A stretch of DNA of 64,000 nucleotides from Streptomyces fuscichromogenes (GTDB lineage Bacteria; Actinomycetota; Actinomycetes; Streptomycetales; Streptomycetaceae). Where the stretch lies: positions 118,742 through 182,741 of the forward strand of contig NZ_BMML01000009.1 in assembly GCF_014645815.1 (NCBI RefSeq). The letters are read 5' to 3'. Shown piece after piece: positions 42,093-49,992 of the stretch (position 1 is the first letter of the stretch; every line of letters starts with the position of its first letter). Under the pieces are notes generated by a model that worked only from the letters and a program-made list of their open reading frames with translations, had not been told where the DNA came from and searched no databases. The translations under genes were made by a program, and so were the position numbers.

Positions 42093-42901
42093 TTCTCTTC
42101 TCCCAGAACCTTCTCGATGAACGCCAGGGACTCTCGTGGCGGTAGAGCCTGCGCCCGGATCATTCCATAGCGCATTTCCAGGATCTGGGCCTCTCGGGGA
42201 TCGCTGATCACCCGGTCGTGCAACTGACCCTCGGAGTGCCCCAAGGTCTTGCCGTTCGGAAGTTTCAGGACGCGGAACGAGCCCATCACGCCTGCGTGGT
42301 CCTCACGGTCCATCGGCATCACCTGGATCTCCACGTGACGCAACGTGCCGATGTCCAGAAGCTGTTGGAGCTGGTGTCGCAGGACCATTCTCCCTCCGAG
42401 CGGGCGCCGTAGCGTCAGCTCTTCCAGTACGAAGGTGATCGCCGGTCGCGGTACGCGATCGAACACCGCCTTGCGTGCCATGCGTGCGGCGACGTGGCGG
42501 TCGACCTCCTCGTCCGTGTAGGCGGGTCGGCGCATGGCGTACAGGGCCTGTGTGTACTCCGGTGTTTGCAGCAGGCCGTGGATCTGAAGGCTTGCGTACG
42601 CGCCCAGCTCGACTGCTTCTGACTCCAGCTTCGCCAGATCCCGGACCTTCTTCGGATACCGAGCCCGCTCCACGTCCTCCTTCATGAACGCGAGCTTCCC
42701 GCCCGCGCCCAACACCTCATCGGCCTTCTCCAAGAAGTCCGGCCTGGGGATCCGCCGCCCCCGCTCCACGGCCGACACCATCTCCTCGCTGTAGCCGATG
42801 GCGGCCCCGAGTTCGCCCTGCCGCATCCCGGCGGCCTCCCGCCACACCTTGATCTGCCGTCCGACCGCCCTGAGTACGGCCTCGGCCTCCTCGTCCTCCA
42901 C
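42089..42901 (-). CDS. XRE-family regulator with DUF5753, module 2
   Basis: 270 aa. HTH: W-R-E-A-A-G-M-R-Q-G-E-L-G-A-A-I-G-Y-S-E-E-M-V-S-A-V-E. DUF5753: H-G-L-L-Q-T-P-E-Y, R-P-A-I-T-F-V-L-E-E, R-Q-L-L-D-type helix and V-M-P-M-D. GTG start with GGAGGGAG upstream. Its stop overlaps the DUF397 start. Sequence differs clearly from module 1, so the two are old paralogues rather than a recent copy. Confidence 0.9.
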   Translation of the reverse strand: MEDEEAEAVLRAVGRQIKVWREAAGMRQGELGAAIGYSEEMVSAVERGRRIPRPDFLEKADEVLGAGGKLAFMKEDVERARYPKKVRDLAKLESEAVELGAYASLQIHGLLQTPEYTQALYAMRRPAYTDEEVDRHVAARMARKAVFDRVPRPAITFVLEELTLRRPLGGRMVLRHQLQQLLDIGTLRHVEIQVMPMDREDHAGVMGSFRVLKLPNGKTLGHSEGQLHDRVISDPREAQILEMRYGMIRAQALPPRESLAFIEKVLGEEK

Positions 42902-42996
42902 ACCCGCTCCCTCCGACGTACGACCCGTACGGCTCCGACCGGCGCCCGGACAGTCACGCTCTGTGCCGGGTTCATCACTGTTCAGGGTAGGGAGCG

Positions 42997-43434
42997 GTGG
43001 CCACGCTGGGTGACATGACCCAGAAATCCCTCACGCACCACTTCACGGTCCAGCTGTCCGCGACCCGGAGAGGTGCCCGACTGGCGCGGTTGCTCACGGA
43101 ACGCCAACTGGACGACTGGGGGCTGTCGCACGAGTCGGCGACGCAGGTCGTGGCCGAGCTGGCGGCCAACGCCGTACTGCACGGACGCGTCGCGGGACGG
43201 GACTTCAGGCTGGGGCTACTGCTGCACCCTGGCGGAGCCCTCCGTATCGAGGTGACCGACGCCCGGGGCGACCGCGTCCCGTACGTCCACGACCCGGCGG
43301 GTGCCGACGCGGAATCGGGGCGAGGCCTGTTGATCGTCGAGGCGTACGCCGACCGTTGGGGCGTGGACCCGGCCCCGGCCGGGTGCAAGGTCGTATGGGC
43401 GGAGCTGGGACCACCGGGTCGCGAGTACCCGTGA
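42997..43434 (+). CDS. HATPase (anti-sigma-like) protein, module 2
   Basis: Up to 145 aa. N box V-A-E-L-A-A-N-A-V-L-H-G, G1 V-T-D-A-R-G-D, G2 E-S-G-R-G-L-L-I-V. GHKL fold, RsbW-like. GTG 42997 has GGGAG only 2 nt away; ATG 43015 (139 aa) is the alternative. Divergent from the XRE-DUF397 pair (96 bp). Confidence 0.85.
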   Translation: MATLGDMTQKSLTHHFTVQLSATRRGARLARLLTERQLDDWGLSHESATQVVAELAANAVLHGRVAGRDFRLGLLLHPGGALRIEVTDARGDRVPYVHDPAGADAESGRGLLIVEAYADRWGVDPAPAGCKVVWAELGPPGREYP

Positions 43435-43636
43435 CCCGGTCGTTCCCGACGCCAAAGACCAAAGAACCGGGGAAAGAACCGAACCCTCCCCTGCCGTCCC
43501 CGTCGATCACTCGCCGGAGTGAATATGCCGAACTCAGCTGGCGCGGAGGGTCAGTTGTGCGGCAGCGTCTGCCGCAACAGGTCCGGACATACTTCGGCCC
43601 TCGCCGGGACTGCCATCCCACTGCGAGGGCCTGACC

Positions 43637-43700
43637 ATCGGGAAGCAGCCGCTTCCCGATGACTGAGAAGAGAGCAGCAGCTTCCGATGACTGAGAAGAA
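43637..43700 (+). promoter_or_regulatory. Perfect hairpin and duplicated start region of HTH gene
   Basis: ATCGGGAAGC (43637-43646) pairs perfectly with GCTTCCCGAT (43651-43660) around AGCC. The sequence GCTTCC(C)GATGACTGAGAAG occurs at 43651 and again at the true start (43679-43697), giving a decoy ATG at 43659 that opens an 11-codon frame ending at the TGA 43692-43694, overlapping the real start. Confidence 0.75.
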
Positions 43701-44463
43701 CCCTAGCGCGCCCAAGTCCGCCAAGACCCGGCATTCCCACTCCGGTGTGATTCATGTGAACGAACCCCACACCGAGAACTTCACCGTGGTCGGCAATCAC
43801 CTCCTCCAGCACCCCGAGTTGTCCCTGATGGCGATCGGACTCGCGGTGCACATCCAGTCGCTGCCCGCCGGGTCGCCGATCGGGATCAAGACGCTGGCGG
43901 CGAAGTTCCCCGAAGGGGAGATCCGGATCGCCGCCGCGCTGCGGGAGCTGGAGGAACACGGATACCTCACGCGTGCCAGGGAGCGTCTTCAATCGGGGCA
44001 AGTGACGACCCGGACGACCTCGTACAACCGGCCGCGGACCGCCCCGGCTCCGGCTGTCGAAGCGGCGGCTCCGCCGAAGGTGTCCGCCCCGAAGACCCCG
44101 GCCGCCGACCTCCTCGCCCGCCTGCGCACCTACGACTCCCGTCTGATGCTGTCCGAACGTGACGTACGGCGACTGGTCCCGGAGGTCTCCGCATGGCTGG
44201 AGCGGGGGGTCCCGGTCACGGCAGTGGAGCGAGCCCTGACGAGTGGCCTGCCACAGGACCCGATCAAGCACCCGGCGGCCTTCCTCGCCCACCGCCTCAC
44301 CAGCCTCCTGCCCCCGCCCCTCCTCCTCCCGGCCCCCGCACCGCCTTCGCCCCCGGCGCTCCGCCCCGACCCCTGGCAGACCTGCGACGGCTGCGAACGC
44401 GCCTTCCGCGCCGCCGAGCCGGGGCGGTGCCGCGACTGCCGTTCGGTCGGCGCGGTGGCCTAG
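43687..44463 (+). CDS. HTH protein with C-terminal zinc ribbon
   Basis: 258 aa. N-terminal winged-helix: F-T-V-V-G-N-H-L-L-Q, L-S-L-M-A-I-G-L-A-V-H-I-Q-S-L, A-A-L-R-E-L-E-E-H-G-Y-L-T-R-A, as in replication-initiator-like or plasmid-type HTH proteins of Streptomyces. Pro/Ala linker, then a C-terminal zinc ribbon C-D-G-C and C-R-D-C. May regulate itself through the hairpin at 43637. The SD at the ATG is weak. Confidence 0.72.
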   Translation: MTEKNPSAPKSAKTRHSHSGVIHVNEPHTENFTVVGNHLLQHPELSLMAIGLAVHIQSLPAGSPIGIKTLAAKFPEGEIRIAAALRELEEHGYLTRARERLQSGQVTTRTTSYNRPRTAPAPAVEAAAPPKVSAPKTPAADLLARLRTYDSRLMLSERDVRRLVPEVSAWLERGVPVTAVERALTSGLPQDPIKHPAAFLAHRLTSLLPPPLLLPAPAPPSPPALRPDPWQTCDGCERAFRAAEPGRCRDCRSVGAVA

Positions 44464-44771
44464 AGAACCGGGATGTCAGAGGTGGGTTTCGTGACAAGCG
44501 CCGCCAAGGCGCCGTGCCGCCGACTGCCCGGGTACCGTACGAGGACCGAGCCACCCGCACCGGAGGCCACCGTGAGTGCCCAGTGCGTCTACGGCTGCGA
44601 CGTCACCTGGTACGGCTGACCCTCTTTCTCCCTGTCTGACCTGGCCGAAACCCGGTCACGGTGGAGCACACAACCCACACTTCGCATACCTAACTGCCCC
44701 CTGAACGGACCGTTCCCGGTCGATTACAGTGCTGTGCGCTCGTGTGTACGGACGGTGCCCGTGAGGAGGTC
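44464..44771. other. 308-bp region with one tiny reading frame
   Basis: Between the HTH gene and the ADP-ribosylglycohydrolase-like gene. It contains the 15-codon frame at 44572 (separate entry) and a TACCGT-like -10 near 44533. Nothing else recognised. Confidence 0.6.
44572..44619 (+). CDS. Possible 15-aa peptide with strong ribosome site
   Basis: GTG 44572 preceded by GGAGG at a 5-nt spacing encodes MSAQCVYGCDVTWYG and stops at TGA 44617-44619. Two Cys, two Tyr and a Trp in 15 residues. Could be a leader peptide or chance. No homologue known to me. Confidence 0.35.
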   Translation: MSAQCVYGCDVTWYG

Positions 44772-45890
44772 ATGGTGGTGAGTGCGACGTTGGGTGCCGT
44801 CTGGGGCCGGGTCGAGCAGCAGGACTTCCGGAGCAGGGTGCGCGGGACCCTCCTCGGGTCCGCCGTGGGGGACGCGCTCGGCGGGCCGGTCGACGGGCTG
44901 ACGCTGGAGGAGATCCAGGCGGCCTACGGCGCCGAGGGGCTCGTCGATCTCGGGTTCGGGCACGGGCGGCGCGGGACCGTCACCCATCACACGCAGCTCA
45001 CCCTCTTCACCGTGGACGGGTTGATAAGAGCCCAGGTGAGGAGGGACACGGGGGCCTGGCATCCGCCCACCGACCTGCATCGGGCCTATCTGCGGTGGGC
45101 CGCCACCCAGCGGGACTGGGGGCCGGACGAGCGCCGGACGGAGGACGGGTGGCTGGCCCGGGAGGAGTGGCTGTACGCGCGGCGGGAGCCGACGCGTGCG
45201 CTGCTGCTCGGGCTCGGGGACGACAGGATGGGGACGCTGGAGTCGCCGAAGAACCCGGACGACCTGGGGCCGGAGGCCGTCGCGCGGTCCGCGCCGTTCG
45301 GACTGCTGGTGGGGTGGGAGCCGCAGCTCGTCGTGCAGCTGGCGGTGGAGTGCGCGGCGCAGACGCACGGGCATCCGACCTCCTGTCTGTCGGCGGGCGC
45401 CTACGCGGTGATCGTGCACGCCCTGGCCCGCGGCGACTCGCTGGACGGCGCGGTCCAGCGGGCGCTGGCCCTGCTCGCCGCCCGGCCGGGGCATCAGCCC
45501 GTGTCGGACGCGTTGCAGCACGCGCTCGGGGCCGTACGGCAGGGGCTGCCCACCCCGGCCCGGGTCGAGGAGCTGGCGGGTGACGGCGCGGCGGACGGGA
45601 TGCTGGCCGCCGCCGTGTACTGCGCGCTGGTCGGGGAGGACGTACGGCACGGGCTGTGTCTCGCCGTCAACCAGGCCGGGCCCTCCGCCGTCGCCGGTGT
45701 CCTCACCGGCGGCCTCCTCGGCGCCCTGCACGGCGAGACGGCCCTCCCGCCGGCCTGGGTGGCCGAACTGGAGGGCCGTCCTACGATCCTGGAGCTGGCC
45801 GACGACTTCGCGATGGAGATGACCCAGGGACCGGCCCTGCACAACCCGGCGGGCGCGGCTCCGGGGTGGCTGGCGCGTTACCCGCGTTAG
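44772..45890 (+). CDS. ADP-ribosylglycohydrolase homologue lacking metal ligands
   Basis: 372 aa, full-length ADP-ribosylglycohydrolase fold: G-T-L-L-G-S-A-V-G-D-A-L-G-G, L-T-L-F-T-V-D-G-L-I-R-A, S-A-P-F-G-L-L-V-G-W, A-A-Q-T-H-G-H-P-T. Active members have [ST]-D-D-T-Q and N-H-S-G-D-S-D-S-T-G to hold two Mg. Here the first is T-H-H-T-Q (residues 71-75) and the second N-Q-A-G-P-S-A-V-A-G (300-309), so all Asp ligands are gone while the frame is intact. G-C-G-x-x-M-R of the family is also lost (G-P-E-A-V-A-R). Probably a catalytically dead paralogue that binds ADP-ribose or a partner. GAGGAGG supports ATG 44772. Confidence 0.83.
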   Translation: MVVSATLGAVWGRVEQQDFRSRVRGTLLGSAVGDALGGPVDGLTLEEIQAAYGAEGLVDLGFGHGRRGTVTHHTQLTLFTVDGLIRAQVRRDTGAWHPPTDLHRAYLRWAATQRDWGPDERRTEDGWLAREEWLYARREPTRALLLGLGDDRMGTLESPKNPDDLGPEAVARSAPFGLLVGWEPQLVVQLAVECAAQTHGHPTSCLSAGAYAVIVHALARGDSLDGAVQRALALLAARPGHQPVSDALQHALGAVRQGLPTPARVEELAGDGAADGMLAAAVYCALVGEDVRHGLCLAVNQAGPSAVAGVLTGGLLGALHGETALPPAWVAELEGRPTILELADDFAMEMTQGPALHNPAGAAPGWLARYPR

Positions 45891-45963
45891 CGGCGCACGA
45901 ACTCCTCGACGAACTCCGCCGGTTCAGGGAACCCCGAGGAAGCCGCTCGGCGGTGCGGGCGCC

Positions 45964-46290
45964 TCAGCCGCCTTGCTGTTGCTGTTGGCCTCCGCCGCCG
46001 CCTTGCTGTTGCTGCTGGCCTCCGCCGCCGCCCTGTTGTTGTTGGCCTCCGCCGCCGCCTTGCTGTTGCTGTTGGCCTCCTCCGCCACCTTGCTGTTGCT
46101 GTTGGCCTCCTCCGCCGCCCTGTTGTTGCTGTTGGCCTCCGCCGCCGCCTTGCTGTTGCTGCTGGCCGCCTCTGCCGCCTTGCTGTTGCTGTTGGCCTCC
46201 GCCGCCGCCTTGCTGTTGCTGTTGGCCTCCGCCCTGCTGCTGTTGCTGGCCCCCGCCTTGCTGTTGCTGTTGCTGTTGGCCCCCGCCGCC
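45964..46290 (-). repeat. 30-bp coding tandem array (Gln5-Gly5)
   Basis: About ten to eleven units of CAGCAACAGCAAGG-type Gln codons followed by GGCGGCGGCGGAGG Gly codons; Gln codons alternate CAA and CAG, which limits slippage while keeping the protein periodic. Confidence 0.88.
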
Positions 46291-46464
46291 CCTGCACGGT
46301 CGCATCGGGACAAGGGTGTTGACCGTGGGCGCTTTCTGGTGGGCCGCCGCCACCGCAGCAGCCGGGGGTGTGGCGCTGGCCGACTCCCCGGCAAAAGCCG
46401 CTGGGAACGCCAGAGCAGCGATGAGCGCCGGCGTGAGCCGGATGAGGGATCGCTTGCCTCGCAT
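45964..46464 (-). CDS. Secreted Gln/Gly block-repeat protein
   Basis: 166 aa. Signal peptide M-R-G-K-R-S, Ala/Leu core, cleavage near residue 30 (S-A-S-A). After about 28 ordinary residues (T-V-N-T-L-V-P-M-R-P-C-R) the rest is low complexity: eleven Gln blocks of 7, 5, 5, 5, 5, 5, 5, 5, 4, 5 and 5, separated by Gly runs of 3-5 residues (one has Arg). Encoded by 24-30-bp tandem units. One Cys just before the array. ATG 46464 with AGGGAGAGG upstream. Gene intact with its stop inside the last repeat. Candidate self-associating or adhesive surface protein; a simple array error is the alternative. Confidence 0.78.
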   Translation of the reverse strand: MRGKRSLIRLTPALIAALAFPAAFAGESASATPPAAAVAAAHQKAPTVNTLVPMRPCRGGGGQQQQQQQGGGQQQQQGGGQQQQQGGGGGQQQQQGGRGGQQQQQGGGGGQQQQQGGGGGQQQQQGGGGGQQQQQGGGGGQQQQGGGGGQQQQQGGGGGQQQQQGG

Positions 46465-46830
46465 GACCTCTCCCTTCGACCTACGGAAACGAAAGCCGGT
46501 CGTCCGTCCTTGGCCGGCGCCCCTTATGGGCACCTCGCAGCAGTCGAACGACGCTTCCGACAGCAGGATCACACGCGACACAACACCCAACAAGAAACCG
46601 AATATCGTAGGAGTAGAGGTCACCGGAAGCCACCCGCAACCGCCCAAAGGCGAATGGGAGTTGCGTATTTCATTTCACGCGGCCAGGGAATTATAAGTCC
46701 AGGCAACACGGTTCACCACTCCAGCTGATGCGTTGCGCACAGCGCACGCATCAGGAAACCGACTATCCTATAAGGAGGGGTCTCTGGTTAACAGCCGTCC
46801 GCACCAGCCGCCAAGCAGAGGGAACGACGG
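46465..46830. other. 366-bp divergent intergenic region
   Basis: Separates the leftward Gln/Gly protein gene from the rightward MmyB-like regulator. It holds the palindrome at 46725-46754; the rest is less G+C-rich than the surroundings and shows no gene. Confidence 0.6.
46725..46754. promoter_or_regulatory. Palindrome before the MmyB-like regulator
   Basis: CTGATGCGTTGCGC (46725-46738) and GCGCACGCATCAG (46742-46754) are inverted copies with one extra base in the left arm. A candidate operator for the regulator, about 77 bp before its ATG, and could also serve the Gln/Gly gene. Confidence 0.55.
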
Positions 46831-47664
46831 ATGAATTACGACCTACGGCGAGCGGAGCTCGCAGACTTCCTCAGAACACGACGGATGGCCCTTCAGCCGG
46901 AAGAGGTCGGCCTTCCCACACGAACTTCCCGGAGAACTCCCGGGCTGCGCAGGGAAGACATCGCCGACCTGGCGGGCATCAGCTCATGCTGGTACTCGCA
47001 GCTCGAACAAGCCCGGAACATCAGGGTGTCCGGTCACGTCCTCACCTCACTGGCCAGGGCCCTTCGCCTCAACAGCGAAGAGCGCGACTACCTTCTGACC
47101 CTGGCGAGCGAGAACGCCCGTGCCGGCGCGAACATACCTGGGGACGGTGCGCGTCCGCGTCCGGCGCTCCAGCGCGTCCTGGACAGCCAGCTCCCTCATC
47201 CGGCCTGTGCCCTCAGTCCCCGATTCAACATCCTTGCCTGGAACCAGGCAAGGACCGATGTCTATGGCGATCTGGCCGAAGTAGCCCCTGCACACCGCCA
47301 TTTGCTGTGGCTCTTCTTCAGCGATCACATGCGCGAACTGATTCAGAACTGGGAGCCGAGCGCCCGCTCGGTACTGGCCGAGTTCCGCGCGGTGACCGGA
47401 GCTTATGTCCACGAACCGTGGTTCACCGCGCTGGTCGGCGAACTGAGCGAAAACAGCCTGGACTTCCAAAAATGGTGGCTGCAGCATGAAATCGGAAGAC
47501 ATGGCGTCAGTACCCGGCAGGTGCGGCATCCTGCTGTCGGACGCATGACGCTGGAGGAGATCACGCTCGTTGTCGACGACCACTCAGGCCGGCGGGTCCT
47601 TCTGGAGATGCCGCAACCTGACACCGACACCGAGGAGAAACTGACGGCGCTCTCCCGGAGATGA
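46831..47664 (+). CDS. XRE/MmyB-like transcriptional regulator
   Basis: 277 aa. N-terminal HTH_31: L-A-D-F-L-R-T-R-R, G-L-R-R-E-D-I-A-D-L-A-G-I-S-S-C-W-Y-S-Q-L-E-Q-A-R, as in the MmyB regulator of methylenomycin loci. C-terminal MmyB-like ligand domain: L-A-W-N-Q-A-R-T, W-L-F-F-S-D-H-M-R-E-L, V-R-H-P-A-V-G. Such proteins bind fatty-acid-like ligands. Likely target is the palindrome upstream and the Gln/Gly gene beyond. Confidence 0.88.
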   Translation: MNYDLRRAELADFLRTRRMALQPEEVGLPTRTSRRTPGLRREDIADLAGISSCWYSQLEQARNIRVSGHVLTSLARALRLNSEERDYLLTLASENARAGANIPGDGARPRPALQRVLDSQLPHPACALSPRFNILAWNQARTDVYGDLAEVAPAHRHLLWLFFSDHMRELIQNWEPSARSVLAEFRAVTGAYVHEPWFTALVGELSENSLDFQKWWLQHEIGRHGVSTRQVRHPAVGRMTLEEITLVVDDHSGRRVLLEMPQPDTDTEEKLTALSRR

Positions 47665-47670
47665 CCGTTT

Positions 47671-47712
47671 GGCTATCGGCTATCGGCTATCGGCTATCGG
47701 CTATCGGCTATC
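47671..47712. repeat. Six tandem copies of GGCTATC
   Basis: Perfect 7-bp units from 47671 to 47712, followed by a ggtctatc variant. It covers the last codon and stop (47708-47710) of the leftward HTTM gene and ends 6 bp after the MmyB stop, between convergent genes. Confidence 0.92.
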
Positions 47713-48910
47713 GGTCTATCTGCGGTATGGGCCTCAAGCTCTGCGTCCATCGCACCGCATGCCGCACCCGGTCGACGAGCCAGTGCAGCACGGCGGTCGG
47801 CAGGAAGAACACATCCGCCGTGATCATCGCCAGTGCGAAGAACGGCAGGCCGAGCAGAAGGCCGATACCCACGTGCATCGAGACCAGGATCGCGATCATC
47901 ACGACTCGCAGACGGCTGCTGAAGAGCGTGAAGGGGAAAGCGACTTCGACGATCACCGTGCCGTAGGTCAGCAGGAGGACGATCAGGCTGCTGCTCGCGA
48001 TGGCATGGGACAGAGCCGGCCACGGGGTGAGGTTGCCCAGGTGCAGCACATAGTAGAGCGCCGTGCCGTCCTGCCAACTGGCGCCCTGGATCTTGTACCA
48101 GCCGGAGGTCGCGTAGATCAGGCAGATCTGGATCGCCACCGTGAGCAGCGCGCCCGCGTGCACCACGTTGCCGACCATCTCCATCACGGTGCGGGGTTCT
48201 CCCGGGGCGTACCGCCGCACCGCCCACCACGCCAGCTGCGTGAGGGCGAAACCCCAGAGCAGCAACGCCCAGCCCGTGCTCAGTTCGCCCAGTCCGGTGA
48301 CCAGGCCGAGCACGGCGGTGAAGAACGCCCACAGGGCGACCCCGACCACGTCCCGGCCGTCGTCGCGGTTGCCCGTGCGGCGTCGGGCGTCCAGGGACCA
48401 GACCTGGCCGCAGCGCGTGAACACCAGATAGATCGCCATGACGTGGATGACACTGTCGCCGCCGTTCCCCACGAAGGGGTTCCGGTTCTGGATCGCCAGC
48501 ACACCGATCATGAACAGCAGCGAGGCGGTACGGGTCCGCCAGCCGACGAGCAGCATCACCGCCGCGGCGATCGCCGCCAGGTAGACGGTCTCGAACCACA
48601 GGCGGCCGTCGTGCCACGTGAGCACGGTGAAGGCGCCGTTCGTGGCGTTCCATTCGCGGGCCATGTTCCAGCTCCACGGACTGTCCGGTCCGTAGAGCTC
48701 GTCGTGGTGCACCCACTCTCGCAACAGCACCGCGAGCCAGGTGAGCGAGAAACCGATCCGGATGACGGCCGACTGATACGGAGCGACGGGACTACTGGTG
48801 ATACGCGCGAAGCCCTGCCGGACGGCGCTTTCCAAGTGGCGCCACAGGCGGGTACGAACGGGCGGCGCGGGTTCCCGGCGGGGCCGCCCTGTCGACGAGT
48901 ACGCAGTCAC
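47708..48910 (-). CDS. HTTM-domain membrane protein
   Basis: 400 aa with about ten membrane segments. Horizontally transferred transmembrane (HTTM) domain, related to vitamin-K-dependent gamma-carboxylase: N-R-N-P-F-V-G-N-G-G-D and A-T-S-G-W-Y-K-I-Q-G-A-S-W-Q-D-G. The N-terminal half holds the conserved histidines in the H-V-M-A-I-Y segment. GTG 48910 overlaps the DUF5819 stop by 4 bp. The two genes occur together in many Streptomyces; function unknown. Stop lies inside the GGCTATC repeat. Confidence 0.85.
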   Translation of the reverse strand: MTAYSSTGRPRREPAPPVRTRLWRHLESAVRQGFARITSSPVAPYQSAVIRIGFSLTWLAVLLREWVHHDELYGPDSPWSWNMAREWNATNGAFTVLTWHDGRLWFETVYLAAIAAAVMLLVGWRTRTASLLFMIGVLAIQNRNPFVGNGGDSVIHVMAIYLVFTRCGQVWSLDARRRTGNRDDGRDVVGVALWAFFTAVLGLVTGLGELSTGWALLLWGFALTQLAWWAVRRYAPGEPRTVMEMVGNVVHAGALLTVAIQICLIYATSGWYKIQGASWQDGTALYYVLHLGNLTPWPALSHAIASSSLIVLLLTYGTVIVEVAFPFTLFSSRLRVVMIAILVSMHVGIGLLLGLPFFALAMITADVFFLPTAVLHWLVDRVRHAVRWTQSLRPIPQIDR

Positions 48911-49653
48911 TGGAAATCCTCTGCCTTGACGGTCCACCACGGCTCGGTCAGGTAGCCGGATTCGGTGTCGATGTGCTCATTGCTCCACGGCGGCGCCGCG
49001 ATGGGCGTACTGGCCGAGCGCAGCTGTATTGACTGCACGGCGCCACCGATGACGTACGGCCCGAAACTGTGGGCGGCGATGCGCAGCACGTACTGCTGCA
49101 TCATTTCTCCGTACAAGCCGACCGGGTGCCCCTCGCTGTCTTGCGAGGAAACGAAATTCTGCCAGGCGGAACGGAGCTGGTTCTGTTGCGCTTGGCTCGG
49201 GAAAGGATGATGTCTGATCCACTCCTCGTCCATCGCGGTCAGGTCCACCCATTCGGTGACGGACGAGACCCCGTTGGATTTCATGACCTTCGCGCGCGCC
49301 TGCACATGAATATTCGCCGTTGTCGGGTCCGGGGCGAAGAACTTCCAGCTCTGCGTGAATTCTGGCTGGGTGTACTTTTCGATGGCGGCCGCATGCTGTA
49401 GAGAGAGTGAATTCGGAGGGGTTATATTCAGGAAGAGCACCGCGCAGTGCGTGGCGGCAGCGACCAGGACACCCACCACCGAGAGCACGACGACGGTCAG
49501 TGACACCGCTGAGAGACCTTTTGTCCCACTCGGCCCGCCGACCTGGTCCAGCGGCGGCCTGTCGGTCGGACCTGTACCTGCCCGAGTTTGTTCGGCCGGT
49601 GTGCACAAGTCCGGAGGCGGCTCGTTCGAGCCCCTCACGTCAGGCGGTTGCAC
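48907..49653 (-). CDS. DUF5819-family membrane-anchored protein
   Basis: About 248 aa. One membrane helix near residue 55-75 (V-V-V-L-S-V-V-G-V-L-V-A-A), then an exported domain with W-K-F-F-A-P-D-P, W-V-D-L-T-A-M-D and E-P-W-W-T. Partner of the HTTM protein; possibly a substrate presenter. Start is unsure: GTG 49653 has no good SD; a later GTG (V-R-G-S-N-E) is possible. Confidence 0.78.
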   Translation of the reverse strand: MQPPDVRGSNEPPPDLCTPAEQTRAGTGPTDRPPLDQVGGPSGTKGLSAVSLTVVVLSVVGVLVAAATHCAVLFLNITPPNSLSLQHAAAIEKYTQPEFTQSWKFFAPDPTTANIHVQARAKVMKSNGVSSVTEWVDLTAMDEEWIRHHPFPSQAQQNQLRSAWQNFVSSQDSEGHPVGLYGEMMQQYVLRIAAHSFGPYVIGGAVQSIQLRSASTPIAAPPWSNEHIDTESGYLTEPWWTVKAEDFQ

Positions 49654-49992
49654 GGCGTACTCGCTTCTTCATGATCGTCCTCGCAGGAAGTGTCGAGTGA
49701 CCCCGCCGGCAGGCTCAAATCATCTACGGGCGATTTATCGATCGAATTGTTCGCCGATCAATCGGTGGTGTCGTGCCGGACCCGGTCGGGCGCCCCGGAG
49801 CCAAATCTACTTCGTTCTCGGCGATGTTCAAATCGACTGCCGGCCCCCTGCCGAGAACAAGGAAAGTCAGAGTAAGGCAGGCCATTGGTCATCGCAACCC
49901 CGGATGCATCGGTCGAGTGGCAGGGTTAGGGTGCTGTTATCTGGAGAAATGCGCTCCAGTCGCTGAGCCGAAATCCAGGCAGGGAGAGATTC
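49654..49992. other. 339-bp divergent intergenic region, A+T-rich
   Basis: Between DUF5819 (leftward) and the repeat protein (rightward). Base composition is lower in G+C than the flanks, with cgatttatcgatcg near 49730. No gene or repeat recognised; promoters of both genes are expected. Confidence 0.55.

Noticed and set aside
45964..46290. CRISPR-like array
   Set aside because: Units are contiguous coding repeats without unique spacers.
45964..46728. Leu/Trp/Pro-rich frames on the plus strand of the Q/G array
   Set aside because: They are the reverse reading of CAG/CAA and GGC repeats, with no signal or ribosome site.
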